Source: a virus
Strand: one strand, 5' to 3'
Virus record (IMG/VR): IMGVR_UViG_3300042881_002368
Span: 1-40,781 of that record
Length of the DNA: 40,781 nucleotides
Of the stretch, positions 1 to 9,300 are shown piece after piece; the first letter of the stretch is position 1; each line of letters starts with the position of its first letter. A program made the translations under genes and the position numbers. The notes under the pieces were generated by a model. It was not told the origin of the DNA, ran no database searches, and was given only the letters and a program-made list of their open reading frames with translations.

Positions 1-608
1 CCAGTTGGGGCTAATATAACCCCAATTTCACCTTTTGCCAAACCACCTTTTAAAAGTCTGTCAATTCCTGGTATTCCCATTGGAATTGGGTGTCTATAGT
101 CTTCATTTAATACATCATCCAAATTGGAAAATACATTCAACATTCCACTTTCAACAATTCCGACTTGAAGGGCTTCACGTATCATTTCTTCAAGAGTATC
201 ATAACTCTCAAACTCACCACCATCAATTACTTTTTGTGCTTTAGTAATCGCTTTTTGTAGTTCTTGTTGTTTGCAAAACTTTAATGCTTTTTCTTGAACA
301 AACTCTCCACCAGATATTGGGGCTTCTTTAATTTTTCTAATTGTGTCAATAACAACTTTGGCAATATTTTCTTGTTGGAACTCTGATTTTGTTATCTGTT
401 CTAATGTTTCAAAAGAAGGTACACCATCCCATTTTTGACTATACTCTTTAATCATTTGGATAATGATTTTAAAGTACTTGTTATCAAAGTAAGTTGGTTC
501 TATTACATCAACAATAGACCTCGAAAATTCTTTATCTAGTACAATTTGATTAATAAGTTGTATTTGAAATGAGCTTCCTAGATAATCGAAATTTTTGTTA
601 GATGACAT
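1..608 (-). CDS. Replicative DNA helicase, gp41/DnaB type (partial, C-terminus outside window)
   Basis: About 202 codons are visible, starting at the ATG read leftwards from 608. The N-terminal half is helical, with a stretch around VPSFETLEQI, as in the N-terminal domain of DnaB and T4 gp41 helicases. It leads into a RecA-type ATPase domain: GIPGIDRLLKGGLAKGE, a hydrophobic strand, then APTG, which is the start of a Walker A loop cut by the window edge. The family is a hexameric 5'-3' helicase that unwinds the fork and works with primase. It is the last visible gene of the minus-strand replication operon, 27 nt after the unknown gene at 636-1091. The assignment rests on the fold pattern and on the neighbours (UvsX, gp32-like, exonuclease). 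The exact subfamily cannot be settled without the missing C-terminal half. Confidence 0.85.
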   Translation of the reverse strand, partial: MSSNKNFDYLGSSFQIQLINQIVLDKEFSRSIVDVIEPTYFDNKYFKIIIQMIKEYSQKWDGVPSFETLEQITKSEFQQENIAKVVIDTIRKIKEAPISGGEFVQEKALKFCKQQELQKAITKAQKVIDGGEFESYDTLEEMIREALQVGIVESGMLNVFSNLDDVLNEDYRHPIPMGIPGIDRLLKGGLAKGEIGVILAPT

Positions 609-635
609 ATGTTTGAATTGTTGTATGAATAAATA

Positions 636-1091
636 TTAGACTAGTGTGTTATATCCCAAATAATTAAATGTTAAATCTTTTTCGGATAAAATATCCGTTA
701 AATCATATAAAACACCCTTGATTTGTTGACGAATATCCACTGTATATCTGATTTTTGGGGGATATATCTTAGCATCAATTCTTCTATGGGAAATTATTTT
801 ATCATTTTGTTTTATGAAAATGTTAAAATATTCAGGACCCTCTACGAAAGAAGTATTAAGAATTGTTGGGTTGTGTGTGATGTCATATTGGTTTTCCAAT
901 AGATAGCTCACTGATTTCATTTTTAACGAATAATTAAGATTTTCAACCAACCCATTCATATATTCCAAGAATTCAATTGAATTTTTAGATTTTGGGTTGT
1001 AATCTCTTACATTGAAAAATCTTTGTACGATAATGTTATCATTTACCATCATCAAGAATTCTAGTTTGGTTACATCATTTTGTTCTCTCAT
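636..1091 (-). CDS. Conserved-looking hypothetical protein in replication operon
   Basis: 151 residues, not recognised. It is a mixed alpha/beta soluble protein with no signal peptide, membrane segment or cysteine motif. The N-terminal half has basic and aromatic residues (FFNVRDYNPKSK). The C-terminal half has alternating hydrophobic strands (YFNIFIKQND, RYTVDIRQQI) and a helix. It starts 6 nt after the exonuclease stop and ends 27 nt before the helicase start, so it is almost certainly co-transcribed and translated with them. A role in DNA replication or recombination is inferred only from that position; a mediator or loader would fit, but no sequence motif supports it. Confidence 0.75.
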   Translation of the reverse strand: MREQNDVTKLEFLMMVNDNIIVQRFFNVRDYNPKSKNSIEFLEYMNGLVENLNYSLKMKSVSYLLENQYDITHNPTILNTSFVEGPEYFNIFIKQNDKIISHRRIDAKIYPPKIRYTVDIRQQIKGVLYDLTDILSEKDLTFNYLGYNTLV

Positions 1092-1097
1092 TGTTAA

Positions 1098-2105
1098 TCA
1101 TTTTTTTGTTTTAAAATTGTGTTTTTCTTTTCTTGTAAGTTTCAAAAATGGTTTTAAAAAATTTACCCAAGCATCATCACCTTTTGGAAGGAATTTAAAG
1201 AACCCATCTTGCATCATCATCTTTATTAGATTTCTATGTCCTCTACCATTGGGGTCTAATGTCTCCTTATAATAAAGTTCAACCATCTCTTTTCCTTCAT
1301 CATCAATTAATGGTTCTGATAAATCTACAATCTTTTTATTGATTTCAAAGAATTCATCACCATATATTCCTGTCTTTGTTTTTCCTGTTAAAAGGTTTTT
1401 AATGGTGTTGTTTTCTTTATCTTCTTTCAAAAGATTTTCAGCCTTGGTTAAAATATCGTCAATTGTTACGTCTTGTTCAAGTAATTCTGGAAAAAATTTA
1501 AATAAAGTTTTATCACCCAAATAATATATCCCATCAATATTATCTGATTTATCACCACATAATACCTTGTATGTCAAAATATTATTATGTGGAATTGAAT
1601 GTTCTTTTAATTTAATCTTATCCCCATTTCTATATATTTGTTTTGCGGATGGTGAATAAATTGATACATTTGGGGAAATAAGTTGTGTTAAATCCTTATC
1701 AGATGAGAATATTATAATTGATTCATCTTTAGCAATTTGACAATAATAAGCAATTAAATCATCAGCTTCATTATTATCTATGTTAACTTGTCTAATAAAC
1801 ATTTCTTCCAAATATTGTTTAACCCTCTCCTTTTGATATGAGAAAGATTCTTCTTTAAACACATTGGAATCAACTACCCTATTTTCTTTGTATTGGGGAT
1901 ATATAATTTTCCTTTTACTTGAATTACCAGCACCATCCCAAAAAGCAATTACTTTATCAAAATTGTATTCCTCAATAAATCTTTTAGTTGTGTTAAGGAA
2001 GTGCCATATACCCCCAATATGATTACCATTGTGGTAATATTCTTTAACCCCATAGAAACCAATCTTCATTAGGTTGTTCCCATCGATTAATAATGTCTTT
2101 GTCAT
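1098..2105 (-). CDS. 5'-3' exonuclease / flap endonuclease (T4 RNase H-like)
   Basis: 335 residues of the FEN/5'-3' exonuclease family, which removes RNA primers and 5' flaps at the lagging strand using two Mg ions. Acidic metal-binding motifs appear in the expected order: LLIDGNNL (D8), AFWDG (D57) followed by the basic SKRK..YPQYKENR segment, NNEADDLIAYY (E113, D115, D116), FSSDKDLTQL (D136, D138), and CGDKSDNIDGI (D185, D188) in the helix-hairpin-helix region. Its length is close to T4 RNase H (305 residues). The basic C-terminal tail (KEKHNFKTKK) may bind DNA. It lies 9 nt after the methyltransferase and 6 nt before the next gene, in the replication operon. All catalytic carboxylates appear present. 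Confidence 0.92.
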   Translation of the reverse strand: MTKTLLIDGNNLMKIGFYGVKEYYHNGNHIGGIWHFLNTTKRFIEEYNFDKVIAFWDGAGNSSKRKIIYPQYKENRVVDSNVFKEESFSYQKERVKQYLEEMFIRQVNIDNNEADDLIAYYCQIAKDESIIIFSSDKDLTQLISPNVSIYSPSAKQIYRNGDKIKLKEHSIPHNNILTYKVLCGDKSDNIDGIYYLGDKTLFKFFPELLEQDVTIDDILTKAENLLKEDKENNTIKNLLTGKTKTGIYGDEFFEINKKIVDLSEPLIDDEGKEMVELYYKETLDPNGRGHRNLIKMMMQDGFFKFLPKGDDAWVNFLKPFLKLTRKEKHNFKTKK

Positions 2106-2114
2106 TAATTTTTT

Positions 2115-3122
2115 TTAAGGGTTAACAAAATTGTTTTCTTCTTTTTTGAATTCAGATGTAATGTATTCACCCAAAAATTCTGTAAATATTGCTTCCATTA
2201 CTGGAATACATATGGAGTTACCAGCTAACGAAATGTGATTGTTTGTTGTTAGACTTGTTGATAATAATTTATCAATATCTTCTTCTCTAACACCCATAAA
2301 TCTATAGGCTTCTCTACCAGTAATTGTTCTTATTCTACCATCCTCAGTCATAATTTGTGGTGAACCAGTTGTCGTTAAACAAGGGGAACATCCTTCAATA
2401 GAATAGATACGTCTTGCTTGGTCATATTTAATATCGTTTCTACGTCCCACAAGTCTGCACACACTATTCTTTTTAGGTTCGTTAGGTGTTATATCACATT
2501 GAATGAATAAGTCTTCCATAATGTCATTTTCAATGAATGGTCTCATTGATACTCTTTCTTTCCTATGTTTCTGAACTCCGTTCATTATTGATTCAACTTC
2601 TTCATTTGACATCCCATATACTGACATCATAAAGACTCGTTCTCTATTCTGTGGACAACCATAGTCAGCACCATTTAAAACCCTCCAAGAACATCCATAT
2701 CCCAATTCATTTAAAAATAATATATGAGCTTTAAAGTTATCTATATGGTTGTGAGATACTAAGTTTTTAACATTCTCCATCAAAAGATACTTTGGTTGAT
2801 TCTTTGTTAAAATCCTCTCAACTTCATATAATAAGCCACTTCTCGTACCTTTTTGAATACCTTTTTGAACTCCTGATATTGATATATCTTGACAAGGGAA
2901 TGAGTAAGTCATTAGGGCACATTGGGGGTAATTGTCCTCGTTTACCTTCGAAATGTCCCCCAAGTTACCCAATGTTGTTGTATGTAATGAATCATAAGCA
3001 ATATTCGCGGTTTTGAGGATGTCACAATTAGCAACATTCTCAAAATCAACACCAATGTATTTTAGTGCCAATTCTTGTGTCCCATAACCCGAAAATAGTG
3101 ATATTACTTTTAATTTATTCAT
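2115..3122 (-). CDS. DNA (cytosine-5) methyltransferase
   Basis: 335 residues, a complete C5-cytosine methyltransferase that transfers a methyl group from S-adenosylmethionine to cytosine in DNA. Visible motifs: I (SLFSGYGTQELAL, residues 8-20, SAM binding), IV (SFPCQDIS with catalytic Cys77), VI (LLMENVKNL, E116-N117-V118), VIII (GCPQNRERVFM, near residue 158), IX (REAYRFMGV) and X (LAGNSICIPV). The target-recognition region between VIII and IX has about 100 residues, so sequence specificity cannot be read. There is no adjacent restriction endonuclease. It sits 6 nt after uvsX and 9 nt before the exonuclease, so it is expressed with the replisome. This suggests methylation of the phage's own DNA during replication, perhaps against host restriction (inference). 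Confidence 0.95.
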   Translation of the reverse strand: MNKLKVISLFSGYGTQELALKYIGVDFENVANCDILKTANIAYDSLHTTTLGNLGDISKVNEDNYPQCALMTYSFPCQDISISGVQKGIQKGTRSGLLYEVERILTKNQPKYLLMENVKNLVSHNHIDNFKAHILFLNELGYGCSWRVLNGADYGCPQNRERVFMMSVYGMSNEEVESIMNGVQKHRKERVSMRPFIENDIMEDLFIQCDITPNEPKKNSVCRLVGRRNDIKYDQARRIYSIEGCSPCLTTTGSPQIMTEDGRIRTITGREAYRFMGVREEDIDKLLSTSLTTNNHISLAGNSICIPVMEAIFTEFLGEYITSEFKKEENNFVNP

Positions 3123-3128
3123 AATTTT

Positions 3129-4130
3129 TTAATCCTCGTAAGAAATATCATTTGTTTCTGACACGCTTTCATCCAATGTAATTTCACCAGTACCACTTAG
3201 AATTGCATTCCAATATTGTGAATATTCTTTTTTATATTTCTCCAAAGCTTCTTTAGTATCCGAGATATATCCTTGAGGGACTGCAATTATTTTACCATCA
3301 TTATAACCAAGTCCATTTACGTGATTCTTTATAATTGATATTTTTGTTCTAATTGCGTATCGAACAGTTCTACCACTTTTTGTTGCGGTAATATGATTAA
3401 TACCAGCCTTTTTCTGATTACCAAATAAGAAAACTAAAGATGAAGCTAACCATAGTGCCTCGCCACCTTTTGCTTTAATTTCTGGTTGTCCAAAAGGATT
3501 ATCAGGTAAATCAACCCAAGGTTGGTTAACTACCACCATAGTATTGTAATAAGGATAATCTTCTTTTTTTGATTTGGCAATCCTTGAATGAATACCCATA
3601 CCAATTTTATCGGCTAAAGCTGATGCGTTGTGCATTTTACCCCCTTTACCTTCAAATGTCATTTTACAAGGAATTGAACCCACAGAGTCCCATAGGAATA
3701 ATAAATTATATGGTAATTCTCCTTTTTCTTGAGCATCTATTAAATCATTAACGTAATCAGTAGCTTGTTCAATATAATCAAAACTATCATTAAAAATAAA
3801 ATCACCATCCCATTCACCTTCATCGTTTTGTACTGCGTTTAATCCTAATTCAACTGCGTGACTCCAACTCCATTTCTTTTCAGTGATTATAAAAACGGGT
3901 AGATGTCCTTTTTTTTGTGCATCAACCCCACTAAGAATCATTGCGGTAGTTTTACTACTATTTGAGTGCCCCAAAAACATATTAATCCCTCCCATAATAG
4001 GGCCTGGTAACCCACAAGCTTCCATAAAAGCATCACCACAATTGTAGTAACTTTCTGGTTTATATTTTGTTTTAGTTGAAAACTTGGATTTAATTGAATC
4101 CAAACTTATTTCTTTTTTCTTAATCGCCAT
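3129..4130 (-). CDS. uvsX: UvsX-like RecA-family recombinase
   Basis: 333 residues. It forms an ATP-dependent filament on single-stranded DNA, pairs homologous strands and drives recombination-dependent replication. A RecA-core P-loop reads GHSNSSKTT (residues 54-62). It is followed by ITEKKWSW with a glutamate (E84) in the catalytic position, then the Walker B strand LLFLWDSVGS (D148). A loop after MVVVNQPW resembles the DNA-binding loop region, and KAKGGEALWLASSLVFLF matches the UvsX segment around MGGGTGPMYSADTVFII. The acidic C-terminus (ESVSETNDISYED) resembles the UvsX tail. Its start overlaps the preceding small gene by 11 nt, and it is followed after 6 nt by the methyltransferase. It lies downstream of the gp32-like gene, whose product UvsX competes with on DNA. 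Confidence 0.88.
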   Translation of the reverse strand: MAIKKKEISLDSIKSKFSTKTKYKPESYYNCGDAFMEACGLPGPIMGGINMFLGHSNSSKTTAMILSGVDAQKKGHLPVFIITEKKWSWSHAVELGLNAVQNDEGEWDGDFIFNDSFDYIEQATDYVNDLIDAQEKGELPYNLLFLWDSVGSIPCKMTFEGKGGKMHNASALADKIGMGIHSRIAKSKKEDYPYYNTMVVVNQPWVDLPDNPFGQPEIKAKGGEALWLASSLVFLFGNQKKAGINHITATKSGRTVRYAIRTKISIIKNHVNGLGYNDGKIIAVPQGYISDTKEALEKYKKEYSQYWNAILSGTGEITLDESVSETNDISYED

Positions 4131-4347
4131 TGTTTAAATTATATTTTACGAATTCTTTTAATGTTTCCAATTTATCGTTGGCATTGGCTATTTGTTCAAC
4201 AAGTTTGTCCATTTCATATAAATGTTGTGGATGTTCTCCAATTCCAACAGGATTAGAAAAATAAACTAATAAAGTTGCCTCAGCCTCTGCAATCTCACTC
4301 TCATACTTAAGAGTAAGTGCATCAATCATTTTCTTTTGAATTTTCAT
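4120..4347 (-). CDS. Small helical protein of unknown function upstream of uvsX
   Basis: 75 residues, not recognised. The sequence is almost wholly alpha-helical, with two charged helices (ALTLKYESEIAEAEATLLVYF and HLYEMDKLVEQIANANDKLETL regions) likely to form a short coiled-coil hairpin. It begins just after the terminator hairpin that follows the ssDNA-binding gene and overlaps the uvsX start by 11 nt, indicating translational coupling. Position between the gp32-like and UvsX genes invites comparison with a recombination mediator such as UvsY, but it is about half the size of UvsY and no motif supports that reading. Confidence 0.7.
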   Translation of the reverse strand: MKIQKKMIDALTLKYESEIAEAEATLLVYFSNPVGIGEHPQHLYEMDKLVEQIANANDKLETLKEFVKYNLNNGD

Positions 4348-4357
4348 TTAATTTTTT

Positions 4358-4390
4358 TAAAAAAGAACCCCACCTTCAACAATGGGGTTC
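4358..4390 (-). terminator. Rho-independent terminator after ssDNA-binding gene
   Basis: On the minus strand GAACCCCA pairs perfectly with TGGGGTTC around a 10-nt loop and is followed by a run of six T. It begins 17 nt after the stop of the gp32-like gene. It should let the abundant ssDNA-binding protein be transcribed separately, with some read-through into the uvsX operon. Confidence 0.88.
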
Positions 4391-4406
4391 ATGTTAGATA
4401 ATAATT

Positions 4407-5252
4407 TTAGAAAGGTAAATCACCATCAGCATCAAAGTCAGCCTGTGGGTCTTCATAAGATTTTTTACCACCAAAGGATACTTCGCCAACCTCAGAGTTA
4501 CCATACACATAACCACCTTTTTCACTATCCCATTTTGGTGTTTCACCTTTTGCAATAGCTTCCAAGTATTCAACTGGTTTTTTAGAATACACATCAGCCC
4601 AACCTAATTCATCATTTACCCAAGAATCAGCCTTAGACTTATCAGAATGAATTGGTGCTGGGTCATCATACATAATTGTTTGTATAACTGTGTATGTAGC
4701 ACCTTTTGGTGTTTTGGCTTTAGTCATTTCAAGGATAATGTCTCTACCTTTTTCAGCGTCAGTTACATCACCTTTAGCACGGAAGATAGGAATTAGTTTG
4801 TCTAATATACCTTCGTTTTTGTAGTTGTGTTTAAATCTCCAAAATTTTACACCATCTTGTTCGTTGTCACGATCAATTAATTTAACGATGTAAAATTTAC
4901 GAGGTTTATATTGTTTGGCAAGTTCTTTGTCAGCCTCTTTACCAGTTGCCATTAGTTCTTCATGTACCTCAGAAAGCGGTGAACGTTCATTGTCGTTCTT
5001 TCCTGGGTCATAGAACTTTTGCCATTTACCATCAACTTGGATTTCGTGAAACCACACTTCTTTAAAAGGAGAAGTTCCATCATTGGTTGGTAAAATTCTT
5101 AGTCTTTTTTGTCCTTGTTTTTCATTGTCTTTAAGAAGAGCTGCGAAGTATTTCTTCATTCTCTCATCTTGAGACATTTTGTTAGTGTTTGTACTTGATT
5201 TTTGTGATTGCTCGTACTGAGCCAAAATCGCATCTAAAGGATTTGTCGCCAT
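4407..5252 (-). CDS. gp32: Single-stranded DNA-binding protein, gp32-like
   Basis: 281 residues. It coats single-stranded DNA at replication forks and organises helicase, polymerase and recombinase. The N-terminus is short and basic, followed by an OB-fold-like core rich in K, R, W, F and Y (KRLRILPTNDG, FKEVWFHEIQVDGKWQKFYDPG, KFWRFKHNYKNEG). A low-complexity linker then leads to an acidic tail ending DFDADGDLPF, like the protein-interaction tip of SSB and gp32 tails. T4 gp32 holds a zinc ion through Cys/His ligands. This protein has no cysteine at all, so the core must be stable without zinc. It is monocistronic up to the terminator at 4358-4390. The A/T-rich leader lacks a Shine-Dalgarno sequence and also lacks the late-type AATATTTAT element. 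Confidence 0.85.
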   Translation of the reverse strand: MATNPLDAILAQYEQSQKSSTNTNKMSQDERMKKYFAALLKDNEKQGQKRLRILPTNDGTSPFKEVWFHEIQVDGKWQKFYDPGKNDNERSPLSEVHEELMATGKEADKELAKQYKPRKFYIVKLIDRDNEQDGVKFWRFKHNYKNEGILDKLIPIFRAKGDVTDAEKGRDIILEMTKAKTPKGATYTVIQTIMYDDPAPIHSDKSKADSWVNDELGWADVYSKKPVEYLEAIAKGETPKWDSEKGGYVYGNSEVGEVSFGGKKSYEDPQADFDADGDLPF

Positions 5253-5327
5253 GTTTTTTTAAATTTTTTGATTAGAAAATATTATACACAATAATAAGTG
5301 TCAGCCGTGAATTTGTCAAATAAAGTT

Positions 5328-6059
5328 CTAGTATATTTTTTTGAATCTAGACATATCAGTGTTTTGTGTCATTTCATCATCACCAAAATCTCTAAAACTT
5401 TTTTGTATTTCGTTTGGTGAATAACTTTCAACATCATCAGGTGTTATGATATATTGTTCTCTCCCTGTTTTTTCAAAATCATCTTCTTTGTCTTCAAAAA
5501 ATTGACTTAATTTTTGATTAAAAGGTCCCGAATCTAATGTTCTTAGTTCTAATCTTTCTTCAGGACTTTTTGTTCTATATTTTTCAATCTTAGTTTCTAA
5601 TGAATTTAATTTAGAAATTATTTCATCCATTGTACTTAATTTATTTTCCAAATCATTTAAATGACCAAAAAGAGTATCAAAATATTCTTCTTGTTTTTCT
5701 TCAACAGATTTTTGACTTTTAACTAAATCAGTTACTTCAATTTCTTCTTTATTACCTTTGTCTTTTTCGTCTTCAATTTTTTCAACATCAGGGTCGTTTT
5801 CAATATCAACTGGTGTTGGTTCAGTCGCTCCTGTTGGTGCTGCTGGTGGTGGTGTTCCTACACCTGGGGGTGGTGGGGGTAATTCTTCACCTCCTGGAGG
5901 TGGGGGTAATTCTTCACCTCCTGGAGGTGGGGGTAATTCTCCTCCTGGAGGTGGGGGTAATTCTCCTCCTGGAGGTGGGGGTAATTCTTGTTCAGTTATA
6001 TAATTATTAATTTGATTATATCTTCTAATTTCTTCAATAATTTTTAAATCAATTTTCAT
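5328..6059 (-). CDS. Polyproline-repeat, coiled-coil protein with packaging-type leader
   Basis: 243 residues of unknown function. Order: an amphipathic N-terminal leader (residues 1-23) ending NNYITE, then five repeats of (E)ELPPPPGG (about residues 24-66), a P/T/A-rich hinge, an acidic stretch (PDVEKIEDEKDKG), a coiled coil (about 110-165, HLNDLENKLSTMDEIISKLNS), and a C-terminal region with DVESYSPNEIQKSF. The leader matches the (I/L)-x-E cleavage pattern described in the findings, which would expose the repeats at the new N-terminus. It follows the 74-residue gene by 7 nt at the end of the baseplate cluster. A virion or scaffold-associated protein is plausible. Each PPPP run could stall ribosomes without EF-P. 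Confidence 0.75.
   Translation of the reverse strand: MKIDLKIIEEIRRYNQINNYITEQELPPPPGGELPPPPGGELPPPPGGEELPPPPGGEELPPPPPGVGTPPPAAPTGATEPTPVDIENDPDVEKIEDEKDKGNKEEIEVTDLVKSQKSVEEKQEEYFDTLFGHLNDLENKLSTMDEIISKLNSLETKIEKYRTKSPEERLELRTLDSGPFNQKLSQFFEDKEDDFEKTGREQYIITPDDVESYSPNEIQKSFRDFGDDEMTQNTDMSRFKKIY
5864..5987. repeat. In-frame 24/27-bp tandem repeats
   Basis: About five copies of a unit containing GGAGGTGGGGGTAATTCT, alternating between 27-bp and 24-bp versions, encode the (E)ELPPPPGG repeats on the minus strand. The units are nearly identical at DNA level, so copy number could vary by slippage or recombination. Local G+C is far above the surrounding sequence. Confidence 0.92.
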
Positions 6060-6066
6060 TTTTAAA

Positions 6067-6291
6067 TTATCCGTTTAATAATTGTTTTATACCTGTAGTG
6101 GTCTCAACTTGAATTTTTTTGTTGGTTTTTAAAGTGTTATCAACTCTTTCAATTAAACCATCTTTCATTCTTATAGTGTAACATTCGCCTGTTTGTAAGT
6201 CACAAACTTGTTTAGTTCCATCACCCATATCTCTTTCGGTTGTTTGGGTTTGTCTACCTAAGTAGTTTTCTAGTATATTTTTTACGCTCAT
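6067..6291 (-). CDS. Small hypothetical protein, late-type promoter upstream
   Basis: 74 residues, not recognised. A helical start (SVKNILENYLGRQ) is followed by beta strands: DMGDGTKQVCDLQTGECYTIRMKDGLIERVD, where two cysteines 7 apart sit on neighbouring strands. It ends with a short helix (TGIKQLLNG). It has its own candidate late promoter 22 nt upstream and runs into the polyproline gene after 7 nt, so both are probably expressed late with the structural genes. There is no signal peptide or membrane segment. A small virion or assembly protein would fit. Confidence 0.7.
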   Translation of the reverse strand: MSVKNILENYLGRQTQTTERDMGDGTKQVCDLQTGECYTIRMKDGLIERVDNTLKTNKKIQVETTTGIKQLLNG

Positions 6292-6304
6292 ATTTTTTGT
6301 TTTA

Positions 6305-6316
6305 TTATAAATATTA
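6305..6316 (-). promoter_or_regulatory. Candidate late promoter element
   Basis: Minus-strand reading gives GTAATATTTATAATAAAAC, with TATTTAT beginning 22 nt before the ATG of the gene at 6067-6291. It matches the AATATTTATnnTAAA element found before most late genes here. Confidence 0.5.
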
Positions 6317-6333
6317 CAAATTAGTAAAAAAAA

Positions 6334-9300
6334 TTATCTAATTGTTGTAGAATTGTATAAATTATATGCTTCAGTAACAACTTTAGTATAATCAGATAAT
6401 GTACCATCTTGAACTAATTTATTATAATAAGTTTCACCTTCACTATTGTTATTGAACCCATTAACAATAACAAATTTAGTTACAAAATCTATAATCTCAG
6501 TTTTATTATTCCTTGATGGTAATGTTTTATAACCATCAAGTCTAGGTCTCCATCTTTCATTTAAGAAATTAACATTCTTAGTTAAATTTCCAAAAATTAA
6601 ATAAGGTGTATTATTATTAGAACAATAAAATTTATTTTCCGTATATGGTGTTAAATCTCCCCAATCACTATTTAATGCTAATCCAATAAAATTATATCCA
6701 TATGCTTGTATTGTTGATTGTGCACTCCTACTTCCAATATATAGCTTAGCAAATATACTAATAGATAATAAATCTCTATTAGTTTTTAAATTTTCTGGGG
6801 TTGGTATTGATAATATTTCAGTAACTATCGTTGTAATCACATCTTGGACAGTTATAGTATTCCTTGTCGGAGATTCATTTATAAACTTTTCATATCTACT
6901 AATAGTAGGTGTGCAAGTTTGACTACCATTAATTGTATTAGAATTTGTTGCCAATAAACTTTGACCTTGAGTTGATAGTCCTAAAATATTTGTAGGATTT
7001 TTAGCTGTTTCTACATCCTTTTCTTGAGTGATAACTTCATTAATTTTACTTATTAAGTTTGTCTTTAATGCTTGTAAATAATTATCAATTTTAGGTAATG
7101 ACGCAGTTGGTTGTCTAATACCTTTTATATCAGTAGAAAAATTACCCTCATTAATTTGGTGATTAACTTCTAATATCATATATGGTCCACTAAACATTGG
7201 TACATTTCTCAAATTAAAATACATTGTTGGTTGGATTAACGCATTTCCCAACATATTAACTTGACAAGAATAACTTCTATTTTTATATAAATTATATAAT
7301 GAAACATTTTGAGTTGACCCCCCTCGATTTCCACCTTGATTTGCCATTTGATTTAAGATTTCTAAAGATTCCGCCGTAGCTAATCCTGAATTTTGTCCAA
7401 CACTAAAAGATTTAAATACCCCTTGGTTTTGAGGTCCAATGTCAACATTGAATCCAACAACTTTGTTTGATTTATCCCAATCTTTTTTTCCTGTTAAATC
7501 TTCAATTAATGGATTGTCACTTGCTCTTCTCAAATCAAATGCGTCATTTCTAAATCTATAGTCAACATTTTTTATATCCAATTGTTCACTTGGTTTACCT
7601 CCATAAAAACAAACCATTTTAGCAGATGAATCTCGATAATCAACATTTAAAAATGTACCAAATAATGTATTGGCAAAATCAGCACTTCCCTCAACTTTTG
7701 GCTTAGGATTTTTGGTCGCCTCTTGAACATTATAAAAATTAACATAAGAAGGTATGTTCATAACAACAAAATTATTTTCAATTATTATTGTTTGAACAAA
7801 TGATAACATGTCCACTTTTGGGGAAATTGTTGTTAAAGTTTCTCTCAATTTAAAAATATCAATTAGAACTTTATCCCCAATATTTCTACTTGCTCGGTCT
7901 AATAAAAGAATATCTTCAAATAATGTTTTATTTTTAAAATCATTACCTGCAATCCATTTATCATTTAATGCTTTAAAAGATTCCCATAATTCAACTTTAG
8001 GTTGAGGTTCACTTTTTAATTCACTTGATTTAATAGGTTCTATCGTATTATTAACATTTGGTAAATCTTTTTGTAATTTTGGTATTAATATGTCTAATAT
8101 CTTACCTTGGAAATCCTCAACCCCATTCAAGAATGTTGTCATTCCATTTAAAAAAGCATTGTATCCATTCTTATTTAATGAATTAGGTATTTGATCATAC
8201 GTTGGAGGGTCAATTTCCTCTAATCTAATAATAAATTGTGGGTCATTTGGATTGGTTGACGTACTACCATAAACTCCAATAATAACTTCGTCAATTAATT
8301 TTTGAACATCATTAGGTGTACCAACAACATAAGAGCCATCAAATAATATTAATCCTTCAACATTTTTATATATCGTTTTTAATTTATTACCTAAACTTAG
8401 TACTGATATTGTATAATAGTTTTTAAGTAAAGCAATCGCAATTGTAGTTGGAGGTGTACTTGGTATAGGTGTTGGTGGACTAATAACATTACTCTGAAAT
8501 TGATTTAATTTTTGAGTAGCATACATCTTTATAATCTTAGCAAATTGTTGAATATTCAATTCAGTGAATGCTACATTTAAATCAATAAAAAAGTCAGTTA
8601 TATATGAACCATTATTACTATACACTAATTTTGATATGTCCGAAAAACCAACATAAGTTTCCAATGCTTTCCAAGCTATTGGATAGTTAGTTCTTGATGA
8701 TAATAATGTAACCCCACCTCCATTTGTTGGTAAAGCATTTGGTGTTGCTACTGTATATTTATTCCATTCGTAAGAGTCAACTAATGGTGAATTTGAAAAT
8801 GAATAAAATAATTTTTTGTCGTAGTTTGATGGATTGCCAAATTTGAAATAAACATCAAATTGTATAAATTGATTAATGTAATTATTAAATAATTCAAATT
8901 GTTTTGATTGATATTTAGAAACTATTTCTGTTCCAGTTTTTCCAGTAATATTTGGTAATTTCATCATTTCTCTCATAAATGATTGGAAATTACGAATATT
9001 CTTTTCAGAGACTGTACCACTATCTTGACTTTGTGTTATATTAATAATTTCTAAAGAACCAATACTATCATCCGCATCATAGGCTGATTTTGAGAATTTT
9101 AAAAATTCATTCTCAAATCCATCCAATACTGATTTCTCAAAGACAGATAAAATCTCATACATTTTTGTATAAGCCGAAACACCATTTAATGAAAAATTTT
9201 CTTGATTTAGTCTATCTGAAAATATCTTTTTGATATATTCAGTTGGTGAGGGTTTGTTAATTTTAGTATTGTCGAAGTACCCATAATTTGGTGCTGTCCA

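Noticed and set aside
35-244. 69-codon plus-strand frame at the left edge
   Set aside because: It is antisense to the conserved helicase region leading into the Walker A loop.
629-638. AATATTTAT element upstream of the helicase gene
   Set aside because: It overlaps the stop codon of the preceding gene in a tight replication operon and lacks the downstream TAAA part, so it is probably chance in AT-rich sequence.
4120-4347. SEIAEA in the small protein before uvsX as a possible prohead cleavage site
   Set aside because: It lies inside a continuous helix, the gene has no late-type promoter, and the context is replication and not virion proteins.
5864-5987. Regularly spaced repeats resembling a small CRISPR array, with plus-strand open frames
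   Set aside because: The 24/27-bp units are directly tandem without unique spacers and encode in-frame proline repeats of the minus-strand gene; the plus-strand frames are mirror images of it.
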